This document shows positions 25,421-32,481 of a DNA stretch of 40,376 nucleotides, piece by piece (the stretch's first letter is position 1; each line of letters starts with the position of its first letter). The notes below the pieces were generated by a model, which did not search any database, was not told the origin of the DNA, and saw only the letters and a list, made by a program, of their open reading frames with translations. Both the position numbers and the translations under genes were made by a program. This DNA comes from Micromonospora sp. ATCC 39149 (GTDB lineage Bacteria; Actinomycetota; Actinomycetes; Mycobacteriales; Micromonosporaceae). The stretch covers positions 5,081,796 through 5,122,171 of the forward strand of contig NZ_GG657738.1 in NCBI RefSeq assembly GCF_000158815.1, written 5' to 3'.

Positions 25421-25829
25421 GCTTGCCGGGGTGCAGCACGTGGCACTGACCGTCACCGATGCCGCACGCAGCGCCGACTGGTACGCCGAGGTGCTCGGGT
25501 TGCGCATCGTGGTGCGGTTCGAGGAGGGCGGCGGCGAGCGGTACAAGATCATTTTGGCCGACCGTGCCGCCCGGATCCTCGTCGGCGTCGTCGAGCACCG
25601 GGGTGCCCCGCCCGAACGCTTCGACGAGCGCCGGCCCGGCCTGGATCACCTGGCCTTCGCCGTCGACGGCCGGGCCGAACTCGACGCGTGGGCGGCCCAC
25701 CTCGACGCACTGGGCGTGCCGTACTCGCCGGTCGCGCCGGCCACGCTCGACCCGCGTAACTCCGTCCTGGTCTTCCGCGACCCGGACCACATCCAGCTCG
25801 AATTCTTCGCCGTACCGGCCGAAAACTAA
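25413..25829 (+). CDS. VOC (glyoxalase/dioxygenase)-superfamily protein
   Basis: The 138-residue product consists of the two beta-alpha-beta-beta-beta modules of a VOC monomer. Metal-ligand positions typical of the fold are present: His9 (GVQHVALTVTD), His79 (GLDHLAFAVDG) and Glu130 (DPDHIQLEFFAV). Such proteins include glyoxalase I, fosfomycin-resistance enzymes and extradiol dioxygenases, so the reaction cannot be assigned. ATG 25413 (MPELAGVQHVAL) overlaps the Trm112-like gene. It precedes the methyltransferase gene by 11 bp. Within the cluster it may act on a naphthalene-type intermediate, or protect from a reactive one. This is speculation. Confidence 0.82.
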   Translation: MPELAGVQHVALTVTDAARSADWYAEVLGLRIVVRFEEGGGERYKIILADRAARILVGVVEHRGAPPERFDERRPGLDHLAFAVDGRAELDAWAAHLDALGVPYSPVAPATLDPRNSVLVFRDPDHIQLEFFAVPAEN

Positions 25830-25840
25830 GGAGTTCCCGC

Positions 25841-26533
25841 ATGGTCCGCGCCCAGCTCGACAAGAACGAACGGCAGGTCTCGGCGATGTTCGACGAGGTC
25901 GCCGAGGGGTACGACCGCACTCGCGCGGCGATCTGGCTCGGCCGCACCGGCGCGTGGGGCCGGGCGGCCGCCCGGGTGGCCGGGGTCCGGGCGGGGCACC
26001 GCGTGCTCGACGTGGCCGCCGGTACGGGCAGCTCCACGATCGCTATGCACCGCCCCGGCGTACGGGTGGTGGGCTGCGATTTCTCCCTGGGGATGCTGCG
26101 GATCGGCCGGCGCCGCGTCGGGATGGCCGGGTTCGTCGCGGGGGATGCGCTGCGGCTGCCGTTCGCCGATGCCAGCTTCGACGTGGTGACCATGTCCTTC
26201 GGGCTGCGTAACACGGCCGACGTGGGGCGGGTGCTCGCCGAGATGCGCCGGGTCTGCCGGCCGGGCGGGCGGTTGGTGGTCTGCGACTTCAGCCATCCGC
26301 CGAACCCGCTGGTGCACCGCCTGTGGCTGGGCTACCTGCGCCATGTCGTGCCGTTGATCGCCCGCCTCGTCAGCACCAACCCCCAGGCATACGTCTACCT
26401 GTGGGAGTCCATCAACGCCTGGCACCGCCAGCCCGAGCTGGCCGAGCTGCTCCGCGCGGCGGGCTGGGCCGAGGTCGCCTGGACCAACCTGACCGGGGGA
26501 GCCGTCGCGCTGCACCACGGGGTACGTCCGTGA
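25841..26533 (+). CDS. menG: UbiE/MenG-like SAM-dependent C-methyltransferase
   Basis: The 230-residue class I methyltransferase resembles demethylmenaquinone methyltransferase. The N-terminal VSAMFDEVAEGYDRTRAA, the SAM loop VLDVAAGTGSST (residues ~55-66), MSFGLRNTADVGRVLAEM and RVCRPGGRLVVCDFSHPPNP are family hallmarks. MenG normally methylates C2 of the prenylated naphthoquinone ring. Here no menA prenyltransferase is adjacent, so the true substrate could be unprenylated. ATG 25841 has a strong AAGGAG at 25828-25833. Its stop overlaps the start of the amidohydrolase (GTGA), so the two are translationally coupled. Confidence 0.88.
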   Translation: MVRAQLDKNERQVSAMFDEVAEGYDRTRAAIWLGRTGAWGRAAARVAGVRAGHRVLDVAAGTGSSTIAMHRPGVRVVGCDFSLGMLRIGRRRVGMAGFVAGDALRLPFADASFDVVTMSFGLRNTADVGRVLAEMRRVCRPGGRLVVCDFSHPPNPLVHRLWLGYLRHVVPLIARLVSTNPQAYVYLWESINAWHRQPELAELLRAAGWAEVAWTNLTGGAVALHHGVRP

Positions 26534-27540
26534 CCGGCCCGGAGCTGAAGGTGACCGGCCCGGTGATCGATGTGCACCATCACGTCGTTCCCGGCTTCTA
26601 TCGCGCCGTCCTGGAGTCGGCCGGCCTGCTCCGGCCCATCCCCGGCGTGGCTTACCCCGACTGGTCGCCCGCGACCAGCCTCGCGATGATGGACGGGCTG
26701 GGCATCGACGCCGCCGTGGTGTCGATCACCGAGCCCGGCGTGCACTTCGCCGACGCGGACCTCGCCCGCCGGCTCGCCCGGCAGCTCAACGAGTACCTAG
26801 CCGGGCTGGTGGCGGACGCGCCGACCCGGTTCGGGGCGTTCGCCGTGCTGCCGTTGCCCGACGTCGACGCCGCGCTCGACGAGCTGGCGTACGCCCTCGA
26901 TGTGCTGCGGCTCGACGGGATCGGGTTGCTGACCAACTACCGGGGCGAGTACCTGGGCGACCCCGCGTTCGAGCCAGTGCTGGCCGAGCTGGACCGCCGG
27001 CAGGTGCCGACGTTCCTGCACCCGGCCCGCCCGCCCGGACGTGACCAGCCCGCGTTCGACCTGCCGGCGTCGGTCTACGAGTTCCCGTTCGACACCACCC
27101 GCACGATCGCCAACCTGCTCTATGCCGGCGCGCTGGACCGCTACCCCGGACTCCGGCTGATCGTGGCGCACGCCGGCGGGGCGGTGCCGTTCCTCGCCGG
27201 CCGGCTCGCCGACGCGGCGGTGATCAGCCCTGCGGTCGCCCACCGGCTGCCGGCCGACCCGGTCGGCGCGCTGCAACGCCTCTACTTCGACACGGCGCTG
27301 TCTGCCAACCCGTACAGCCTGCCGAGCCTGCACGCGCTGGCCGACCCCGACCGGGTGGTCTTCGGTACCGACTTCCCCTTCATGCCCGCCGAGCACGCCG
27401 GACAGAGCTGGACCCGGCTGTGCCGCTTCCACGCCGGAACCCCGCACCTGCTCGACCGGATCGCCGGCGGCAACGCCGGCGCCCTGTTCCCACGCCTGCT
27501 GCCGCGGGCGGTTGCGCACCAACCCGTCGTGTCACGCTGA
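26530..27540 (+). CDS. amidohydrolase-2 / ACMSD-like metal-dependent (de)carboxylase family protein
   Basis: The 336-residue protein has the TIM-barrel amidohydrolase-2 metal set: HxH at His16/His18 (VIDVHHHVVPGF), His164 (TFLHPARPPG), His214 (LIVAHAGGAVPF) and Asp281 (VVFGTDFPF). This arrangement is that of ACMSD, gamma-resorcylate decarboxylase and 5-carboxyvanillate decarboxylase, enzymes that remove a carboxylate ortho to a hydroxyl or enol. Some relatives are hydrolases, so decarboxylation is a family-based prediction. GTG 26530 overlaps the methyltransferase stop; longer upstream starts overlap too much. In this cluster a plausible substrate is DHNA, an ortho-hydroxy naphthoate (inference). 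Confidence 0.87.
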   Translation: MTGPELKVTGPVIDVHHHVVPGFYRAVLESAGLLRPIPGVAYPDWSPATSLAMMDGLGIDAAVVSITEPGVHFADADLARRLARQLNEYLAGLVADAPTRFGAFAVLPLPDVDAALDELAYALDVLRLDGIGLLTNYRGEYLGDPAFEPVLAELDRRQVPTFLHPARPPGRDQPAFDLPASVYEFPFDTTRTIANLLYAGALDRYPGLRLIVAHAGGAVPFLAGRLADAAVISPAVAHRLPADPVGALQRLYFDTALSANPYSLPSLHALADPDRVVFGTDFPFMPAEHAGQSWTRLCRFHAGTPHLLDRIAGGNAGALFPRLLPRAVAHQPVVSR

Positions 27541-27549
27541 GGAGGCACC

Positions 27550-27676
27550 ATATCCACCGACGTCATCAGCCAGGTCTTCGGCGCCCGTCGACCACCGCGA
27601 CGCCGACGGCTTCGCCGCGCTGTTCGCACCCGACGGCCGCTTCACCTTCGGCAACGCCGAGCCGGTGCTCGGCCGG
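27550..27676 (+). pseudogene. broken SnoaL/NTF2-like gene, N-terminal fragment
   Basis: Ten bases after the amidohydrolase stop is a perfect GGAGG (27541-27545), but the codon where ATG is expected is ATA (27550-27552). Reading on gives STDVISQVFGA; one extra base in a CCC run (27584-27586) then shifts the frame to VDHRDADGFAALFAPDGRFT and FGNAEPVLGR. This is a typical SnoaL-like opening (polyketide-cyclase/NTF2 fold). The match ends abruptly at about 27677. Start loss, frameshift and truncation together indicate a dead gene. It was probably the last gene of the men transcript. Confidence 0.72.
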
Positions 27677-27683
27677 TCGAGAT

Positions 27684-27820
27684 CGACACGACGTACATAT
27701 CTGCCGCGTTGGTCGTTTGGGCGAACGGTTCCGCCCAATCAGGTCTCGCTCCCGTCGGCACCGTCGGCCGCCACGCTGCCTCCATCATTTCGTAGGTCAC
27801 CCGGCCAAAATACGGCGTCT
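27684..27820 (-). pseudogene. internal fragment of a RibD/dihydrofolate-reductase-like gene
   Basis: On the minus strand, the stretch FGRVTYEMMEAAWRPTVPTG followed by DWAEPFAQTTNAADMYVVS matches the middle of the actinobacterial DHFR/RibD C-terminal family (consensus LLGRVTYEMM...FA...N...KYVVS). Similarity starts at about 27815 and stops at about 27684, next to the oppositely oriented SnoaL fragment. No full-length frame exists around it. It is a truncated relic joined by recombination, not a gene. Confidence 0.6.
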
Positions 27821-28136
27821 TGCGAACGCCCTGGCATCGAGCGCCACAGGAGTTTTTTGATCCTGCCGCTGGCCCCGGGCGGGGCAACGGACCGTCAACC
27901 CATCTCACGCTGGATGCGTACGCTATGTCGTTGATCGTTCACATGGGGATGCGGTGGCGCATGCCCAGCCAATAGGTTTACGGGTAAAGCGGCCCAATGG
28001 TTCAAGGGAATGCAACTTTTCACATAACCGGCTGGATCGTCGTCAGCAGCGAAGATTCGCCGGCTATCATCGCCACTCCCGTTCCACTTCGGAAACGCCG
28101 CGCCGATGGCGTCGGCACTACGAACAGGAGTTCGTG
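27821..28136. other. gene-free, relatively AT-rich interval before the secreted-protein pair
   Basis: I see no convincing coding sequence here. The stretch is visibly less GC-rich than its surroundings (for example around 27940-28030). It must contain the promoter of the gene at 28137, but no clear -10/-35 pair was assigned. A ribosome-binding site AGGAG lies at 28126-28130. Confidence 0.55.
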
Positions 28137-28961
28137 ATGGGAAGGAAAAGGAGAGCTCATCGAGCGATAGCGGTCGGTGCGGCCGTCGCGCTCGGTCTCG
28201 GATTCGTGACCGTGACTCAGATGGCGAGCGCCGCCGAGGCGGGCTGCACACCCGTCAACGGAACCGGCCAGCTCGTGAATCCGTGCCCAAAGGGTGACGC
28301 CATGCGGCTGTGCAAGGGGTCGATAAAGATCAACGGGGTGACTCAGGAGGCCAGGGAATTCGCCCAGACCTTCCCGGCCGACACCTGCGATTTCAGGGTC
28401 ACCGAAGTGGTCGGGGCGGGTGACGCGAACGCCATCTTCGGGGCCCCGTTCAAACCGTCGGCCGAAGTGGCCAACTGCCCGCCCAACACGGCGAACAACC
28501 TGAGCCTCGAAGTCCAGATGGAGCAGGGTGCCGCAAAGAACTCGGGTGACTTCGTCGGCGACGGCGACACCTTCGCCGCCAATTTCCTGGGCCTGCTGGG
28601 TATCGAGTGGGGCAAACACGAGACCGAGACCAACCTCGTCTCCGAGGTGCGGACGGTGACCAGCGCCCGGACGGTGAACGTGCCCGAAGGCAAGCGGGGG
28701 ACCTTCCAGTTCTTCCCCCGGCGCGCCCAGATCAAGGGCACCTGGACCGTCACCGGTGGCACCCGTAACAGCGCTGGCGGTGGACCGTTCGGCCCGCCGA
28801 ACAGGCCGTGGGAGTGGACCTTCGACACCGTGATCGAGGCGCCGCTGGTCCTGCCCAACGGCCAGGCCGACGGGGAGGCACGGCCCACGCTGACGGACTG
28901 CACCGGCTCCGAGTTCGAGGGTGACGAACCCGAGCCGTTCCCCGGCGAGCCGGGGAACTGA
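28137..28961 (+). CDS. secreted protein of unknown function (paralogue A)
   Basis: The 274-residue product has a clear Sec signal peptide: basic MGRKRRAHRA, a hydrophobic core to ~28, and a cleavage site near ASA-A (30-33). The mature part is beta-rich with several cysteines (AGCTPVNG, NPCPKG, MRLCKG, DTCDFRV, VANCPPN, LTDCTG), suggesting disulfides, and has an acidic/proline tail. No catalytic motif is recognised. FRVTEV...NC...EVQMEQGA...VPEGKRGTFQFFPR aligns by eye with the next gene, so the two look like divergent tandem paralogues. A vague resemblance to aerolysin/ETX-like beta proteins is not enough for assignment. ATG 28137 has AGGAG 6 nt upstream. Confidence 0.75.
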   Translation: MGRKRRAHRAIAVGAAVALGLGFVTVTQMASAAEAGCTPVNGTGQLVNPCPKGDAMRLCKGSIKINGVTQEAREFAQTFPADTCDFRVTEVVGAGDANAIFGAPFKPSAEVANCPPNTANNLSLEVQMEQGAAKNSGDFVGDGDTFAANFLGLLGIEWGKHETETNLVSEVRTVTSARTVNVPEGKRGTFQFFPRRAQIKGTWTVTGGTRNSAGGGPFGPPNRPWEWTFDTVIEAPLVLPNGQADGEARPTLTDCTGSEFEGDEPEPFPGEPGN

Positions 28962-29011
28962 CCGCCGAGCCCGAGCCCTTGATCGCACGAACGAAGGTTT
29001 AGGAGTCTGAC

Positions 29012-29794
29012 GTGTCCACATACCAGTTCGCCCGGCGTGGTCGGGCCACCTCGGCGAAGCGTCGCAAAATCGTCGTCGCCACGGCGTTCGCGCTGGCCGC
29101 GGCCGCACTGATCCCGCTGATGAACCGCACCAACGCTTCCGCCGCCACCCCCGACGAGGTGTCCCTGCACTGCCGGGACGGTTCGCCGCTGCTGGAGAAC
29201 TGCACCTTCATCCAGCGCCGGGAGGCCACGGCCGGCGGAAACTCGTTCCGGGTCAGTGAGGTGCAGAACAACTGCGACGGAACCGTACCCGACCCGTTCA
29301 GCCTCGCGGTCAGCGTGCGATCGACGACCGAGGTCCAGTTGGAGAACGGTGCCTTCTTCAACGTCAGCGGCACCCCGAGCCTGCTGGAGGCCATCGGTGC
29401 CACCGCGACCTCGGTCAAGAACCGGTTCAAGATCCTCGGTTTCGGTGAGGACTCTGCGGTGACCGTCACCATCAGGGCCGACGTCGAGCCCGGGCAACGG
29501 GCGGCGATCTACTTCCGCCCCGAGGTGGTGGAGTCCGGCGGCTACCTGGAGGCCGAATACAAGCAGGCGCAGGACGGGACGAAGGTCTTCTTCTTCCCGG
29601 AGCAGAACGCCGACACCGTCCTGGTGAGGTTCCCGCTGGCCAACGACAACGGCGACCCGAAGGGCTTCTACTGGATCCGCAGCATGCCCTGTCGCGAGAA
29701 CTCCCGCTTGGTGATCCCCGGCTTCGACACCGCCGACTTCGGCGGCTTGGACGGGGCCTTCGGGATCACCGACACCCCGGTGGCGGCCGGCTGA
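29012..29794 (+). CDS. secreted protein of unknown function (paralogue B)
   Basis: The 260-residue product starts at GTG 29012 with AGGAG at 29001-29005. The N-terminus has a basic segment (RRGRATSAKRRK) and hydrophobic VVATAFALAAAALIPLM, with a likely cleavage after ASAA (~46). The mature part is beta-rich with few cysteines (LHCRDG, ENCTF, NNCDG, MPCREN). The order FRVSEVQNNCDG, TEVQLENGAFFNVSG, VEPGQRAAIYFRPEV parallels the upstream gene 50 bp away. The two are likely co-transcribed and may act together at the cell surface or outside the cell. No function can be assigned. Confidence 0.75.
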   Translation: MSTYQFARRGRATSAKRRKIVVATAFALAAAALIPLMNRTNASAATPDEVSLHCRDGSPLLENCTFIQRREATAGGNSFRVSEVQNNCDGTVPDPFSLAVSVRSTTEVQLENGAFFNVSGTPSLLEAIGATATSVKNRFKILGFGEDSAVTVTIRADVEPGQRAAIYFRPEVVESGGYLEAEYKQAQDGTKVFFFPEQNADTVLVRFPLANDNGDPKGFYWIRSMPCRENSRLVIPGFDTADFGGLDGAFGITDTPVAAG

Positions 29795-29956
29795 GCCGGC
29801 CCATCCGTACCCTCGCCGGGGTCCTCAACACCAGCCCGCGGAACACGCGACGGTGCCTCGCTGCGGAGGGCCCGTTCGACGGCGAGGTGCCCGAGGCGAC
29901 GCCGGCCGGGTGAGGCTCCCGGCGGGCGCACAGCCCGGCTGGGGAAGAATGGGTGG

Positions 29957-31222
29957 GTGACAACTCCTCCCCGCGATCTTGTGCTGCTCGGGTCGACCGG
30001 CTCGATCGGCACCCAGGCAGTCGACATCGTCCGGCGCAACCCTGACCGGTTCCGGGTGGTGGCGCTCGGTGCCGGCGGCGGCAACGTCGGCCTGCTCGCC
30101 GCCCAGGCCCTCGAACTGCGCGTCGAGGCGGTGGGGGTGGCGAAGGCGTCGGCCGCGCAGGACCTCCAGCTCGCCTTCTACGCCGAGGCGAGCCGGCGCG
30201 GCTGGGCCAGTGGCGACTTCAAGCTGCCCAAGATCGTCGCGGGGCCGGACGCGATGACCGAGCTGGCCCAGTGGCCGTGCGACGTCGTACTCAACGGGGT
30301 GGTCGGCTCGCTGGGGCTCGCGCCGACCCTCGCGGCGCTGCGCGCCGGGCGTACCCTCGCCCTGGCCAACAAGGAATCGCTCGTGGCCGGCGGCCCGCTG
30401 GTGCGGGCCGCGGTGACGCGGCCGGGGCAGATCGTGCCCGTCGACTCCGAGCACTCGGCGCTGGCCCAGTGCCTGCGCGGCGGCACCCGGGGCGAGGTGC
30501 GCCGGCTGGTGGTCACCGCCAGCGGCGGGCCGTTCCGGGGGCGGCGGCGCGACGAGCTGACCCAGGTCACGCCCGAGCAGGCCCTCGCGCACCCGACCTG
30601 GAACATGGGCCCCGTCGTCACGATCAACTCCGCCACGATGGTCAACAAGGCGCTGGAGGTGATCGAGGCGCACGAGCTGTTCGACGTGCCGTACGCCGAC
30701 ATCACCGTCATGGTGCACCCGCAGTCGGTGATCCACTCGATGGTCGAGTTCGCAGACGGGTCGACACTGGCCCAGGCCAGCCCGCCCGACATGCGGCTGC
30801 CCATCGCGCTCGGCATCGGCTGGCCCGACCGGGTGCCGGACGCCGCCGCCGCCGTCGACTGGACCACCGCCCACACCTGGGAGTTCACCCCGCTCGACGA
30901 CGAGGCGTTTCCGGCGGTGGCGCTGGCCAAGGCGGCCGGACAGGCGGGGCGCTGCCGCCCGGCGATCTACAACGCGGCCAACGAGGAGTGCGTCGCCGCG
31001 TTCGTCGCCGGCCGGCTGCCGTTCCTCGGCATCGTGGACGCCCTCCGGCGGGTGCTGGAGGACGCTCCCGATTTCGCCGAACCAGGTACCGTCGAGGACG
31101 TGCTCGCCGCCGAGTCGTGGGCGCGCGCGCACGCGCAGGAGATCATCGTGGCGTCGTCATCGGCGGCGTCAGCGTCGTCGTCGGCCTCGGCGTCGTCGTC
31201 GGCATCGGTGGAAGGAGCTTGA
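29957..31222 (+). CDS. dxr: 1-deoxy-D-xylulose-5-phosphate reductoisomerase
   Basis: DXR is the first committed enzyme of the MEP isoprenoid pathway, converting DXP to MEP with NADPH and a divalent metal. The product has the NADPH motif LLGSTGSIGTQAVDIV, then ALANKESLVAGG, VPVDSEHSALAQCL (metal/substrate), TASGGPF, HPTWNMG and VHPQSVIHSMVEF. GTG 29957 is the start. It is 421 residues, longer than usual because the last ~24 residues are a Ser/Ala run encoded by a GTCGTC-type microsatellite. Its TGA overlaps the rseP ATG (TGATG). MEP products feed isoprenoid chains such as the menaquinone tail. Confidence 0.97.
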   Translation: MTTPPRDLVLLGSTGSIGTQAVDIVRRNPDRFRVVALGAGGGNVGLLAAQALELRVEAVGVAKASAAQDLQLAFYAEASRRGWASGDFKLPKIVAGPDAMTELAQWPCDVVLNGVVGSLGLAPTLAALRAGRTLALANKESLVAGGPLVRAAVTRPGQIVPVDSEHSALAQCLRGGTRGEVRRLVVTASGGPFRGRRRDELTQVTPEQALAHPTWNMGPVVTINSATMVNKALEVIEAHELFDVPYADITVMVHPQSVIHSMVEFADGSTLAQASPPDMRLPIALGIGWPDRVPDAAAAVDWTTAHTWEFTPLDDEAFPAVALAKAAGQAGRCRPAIYNAANEECVAAFVAGRLPFLGIVDALRRVLEDAPDFAEPGTVEDVLAAESWARAHAQEIIVASSSAASASSSASASSSASVEGA

Positions 31223-32472
31223 TGGCGTACCTGCTCGGGGTGGTGTTGTTCGCCCTGGCCATCCTCGTCTCGGTCAGCCTGCACGAGGCGGGGCACATGC
31301 TCACCGCCAAGGCGTTCGGGATGAAGGTCACCCGCTACTTCGTCGGCTTCGGCCCCACCATCTGGTCGTTCAAGCGGGGCGAGACCGAGTACGGACTCAA
31401 GGGCATCCCGCTCGGCGGCTTCTGCAAGATCGTCGGCATGACGCCGCAGGACGACGACGTCGAGCCGGGCGACGAGCACCGCGCGATGTGGCGCTATCCG
31501 GTCTGGAAGCGGACGATCGTCATGTCCGCCGGGTCGATCACCCACTTCGCGTTGGCTGTGGTCGCGACCTGGATCATCGCCGTCTCCGCCGGCCTGCCCA
31601 ACCCGGACTTCCCGACAACCGACGCCGAGGCCCGCCAGGAGCCGGCGGTGATCGCCCTGGCCAAGTGCGTGGTGCCGGAGAACGCCGTCCGCGAGTGCGC
31701 GGCGAGCGACCCGACCAGCCCGGCCGCGGCGGCCAACCTGCGCGACGGCGACCGGATCACCTCGCTCAACGGCACCCCGATCAACAACTACGGCGACCTG
31801 CTGGTCGCCCTGCGGGCCACCAAGCCGGGCGACACCGCCACCATCTCGTACGTCCGCGACGGCCAGCCCGGCACCACGAGCACGGTGCTCGCGCAGACCC
31901 AGCGCCCGCCGCTGGACGACCCGAAGGGTGCGGTCGGCCCGGTCGCCGCGCTCGGCATCGGCCTCCAGTTCAGCACCCCCACCCGGGTCCAGTACGGCCC
32001 GGTCGCCGCGCTCGGCGGGACCGCCCGGTTCACCGGCGACATGGCCGTCGGCACGTACGAGGCGATGAAGCGCATCCCGCAGAAGGTGCCCGCCCTCTGG
32101 ACGGCGATCAGTGGCGGCGAGCGGGACGTGGACACCCCGATCAGCGTGGTCGGCGCGAGCCGGCTCGGCGGCGAGGCGGTGGAGAACAACGCCTGGCTGG
32201 TGTTCTTCATGCTGTTCGTGTCGCTGAACTTCTTCATCGGCGTGTTCAACCTGCTGCCGCTGCTGCCGCTCGACGGCGGGCACATCGCGATCGCGTGGTT
32301 CGAGCGGGCCCGGTCCTGGGTCTTCGCCCGGTTCGGCCGGCCGGACCCGGGCCGCGTCGACTACCTCAAGCTCATGCCCATCACGTACGTGGTGATCCTG
32401 ATCGGTGGCGTGTTCACGCTGCTGACCGTCACCGCGGACGTCGTCAACCCGATCACGCTCTTCTCAAGGTGA
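31222..32472 (+). CDS. rseP: site-2 zinc metalloprotease RseP/Rip1-type
   Basis: This intramembrane protease cleaves anti-sigma factors and other membrane substrates. The 416-residue protein has the zinc motif HEAGH (VSLHEAGHMLTAKAFG), a following GFGPTIWSF and GIPLGGFCKIVGM, a PDZ domain (AAANLRDGDRITSLNGTPIN), and the second metal-binding motif LLPLDGGHIAIAWFE, with four hydrophobic segments. ATG 31222 has AAGGAG at 31212-31217 and overlaps the dxr stop. In mycobacteria the same dxr-rip1-ispG order is found. Confidence 0.96.
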   Translation: MAYLLGVVLFALAILVSVSLHEAGHMLTAKAFGMKVTRYFVGFGPTIWSFKRGETEYGLKGIPLGGFCKIVGMTPQDDDVEPGDEHRAMWRYPVWKRTIVMSAGSITHFALAVVATWIIAVSAGLPNPDFPTTDAEARQEPAVIALAKCVVPENAVRECAASDPTSPAAAANLRDGDRITSLNGTPINNYGDLLVALRATKPGDTATISYVRDGQPGTTSTVLAQTQRPPLDDPKGAVGPVAALGIGLQFSTPTRVQYGPVAALGGTARFTGDMAVGTYEAMKRIPQKVPALWTAISGGERDVDTPISVVGASRLGGEAVENNAWLVFFMLFVSLNFFIGVFNLLPLLPLDGGHIAIAWFERARSWVFARFGRPDPGRVDYLKLMPITYVVILIGGVFTLLTVTADVVNPITLFSR

Positions 32473-32481
32473 GTGCCTGAA

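Noticed and set aside
27954..28136. A longer start for the first secreted protein (from 27954)
   Set aside because: The signal peptide begins naturally at ATG 28137, which has AGGAG at a good distance; the upstream residues do not look like protein.
30271..31221. An upstream in-frame extension of rseP that overlaps most of dxr
   Set aside because: The extension is Arg/Gly/Ala-rich shadow of dxr. The ATG at 31222 has a good AAGGAG and the conserved RseP N-terminus begins there.
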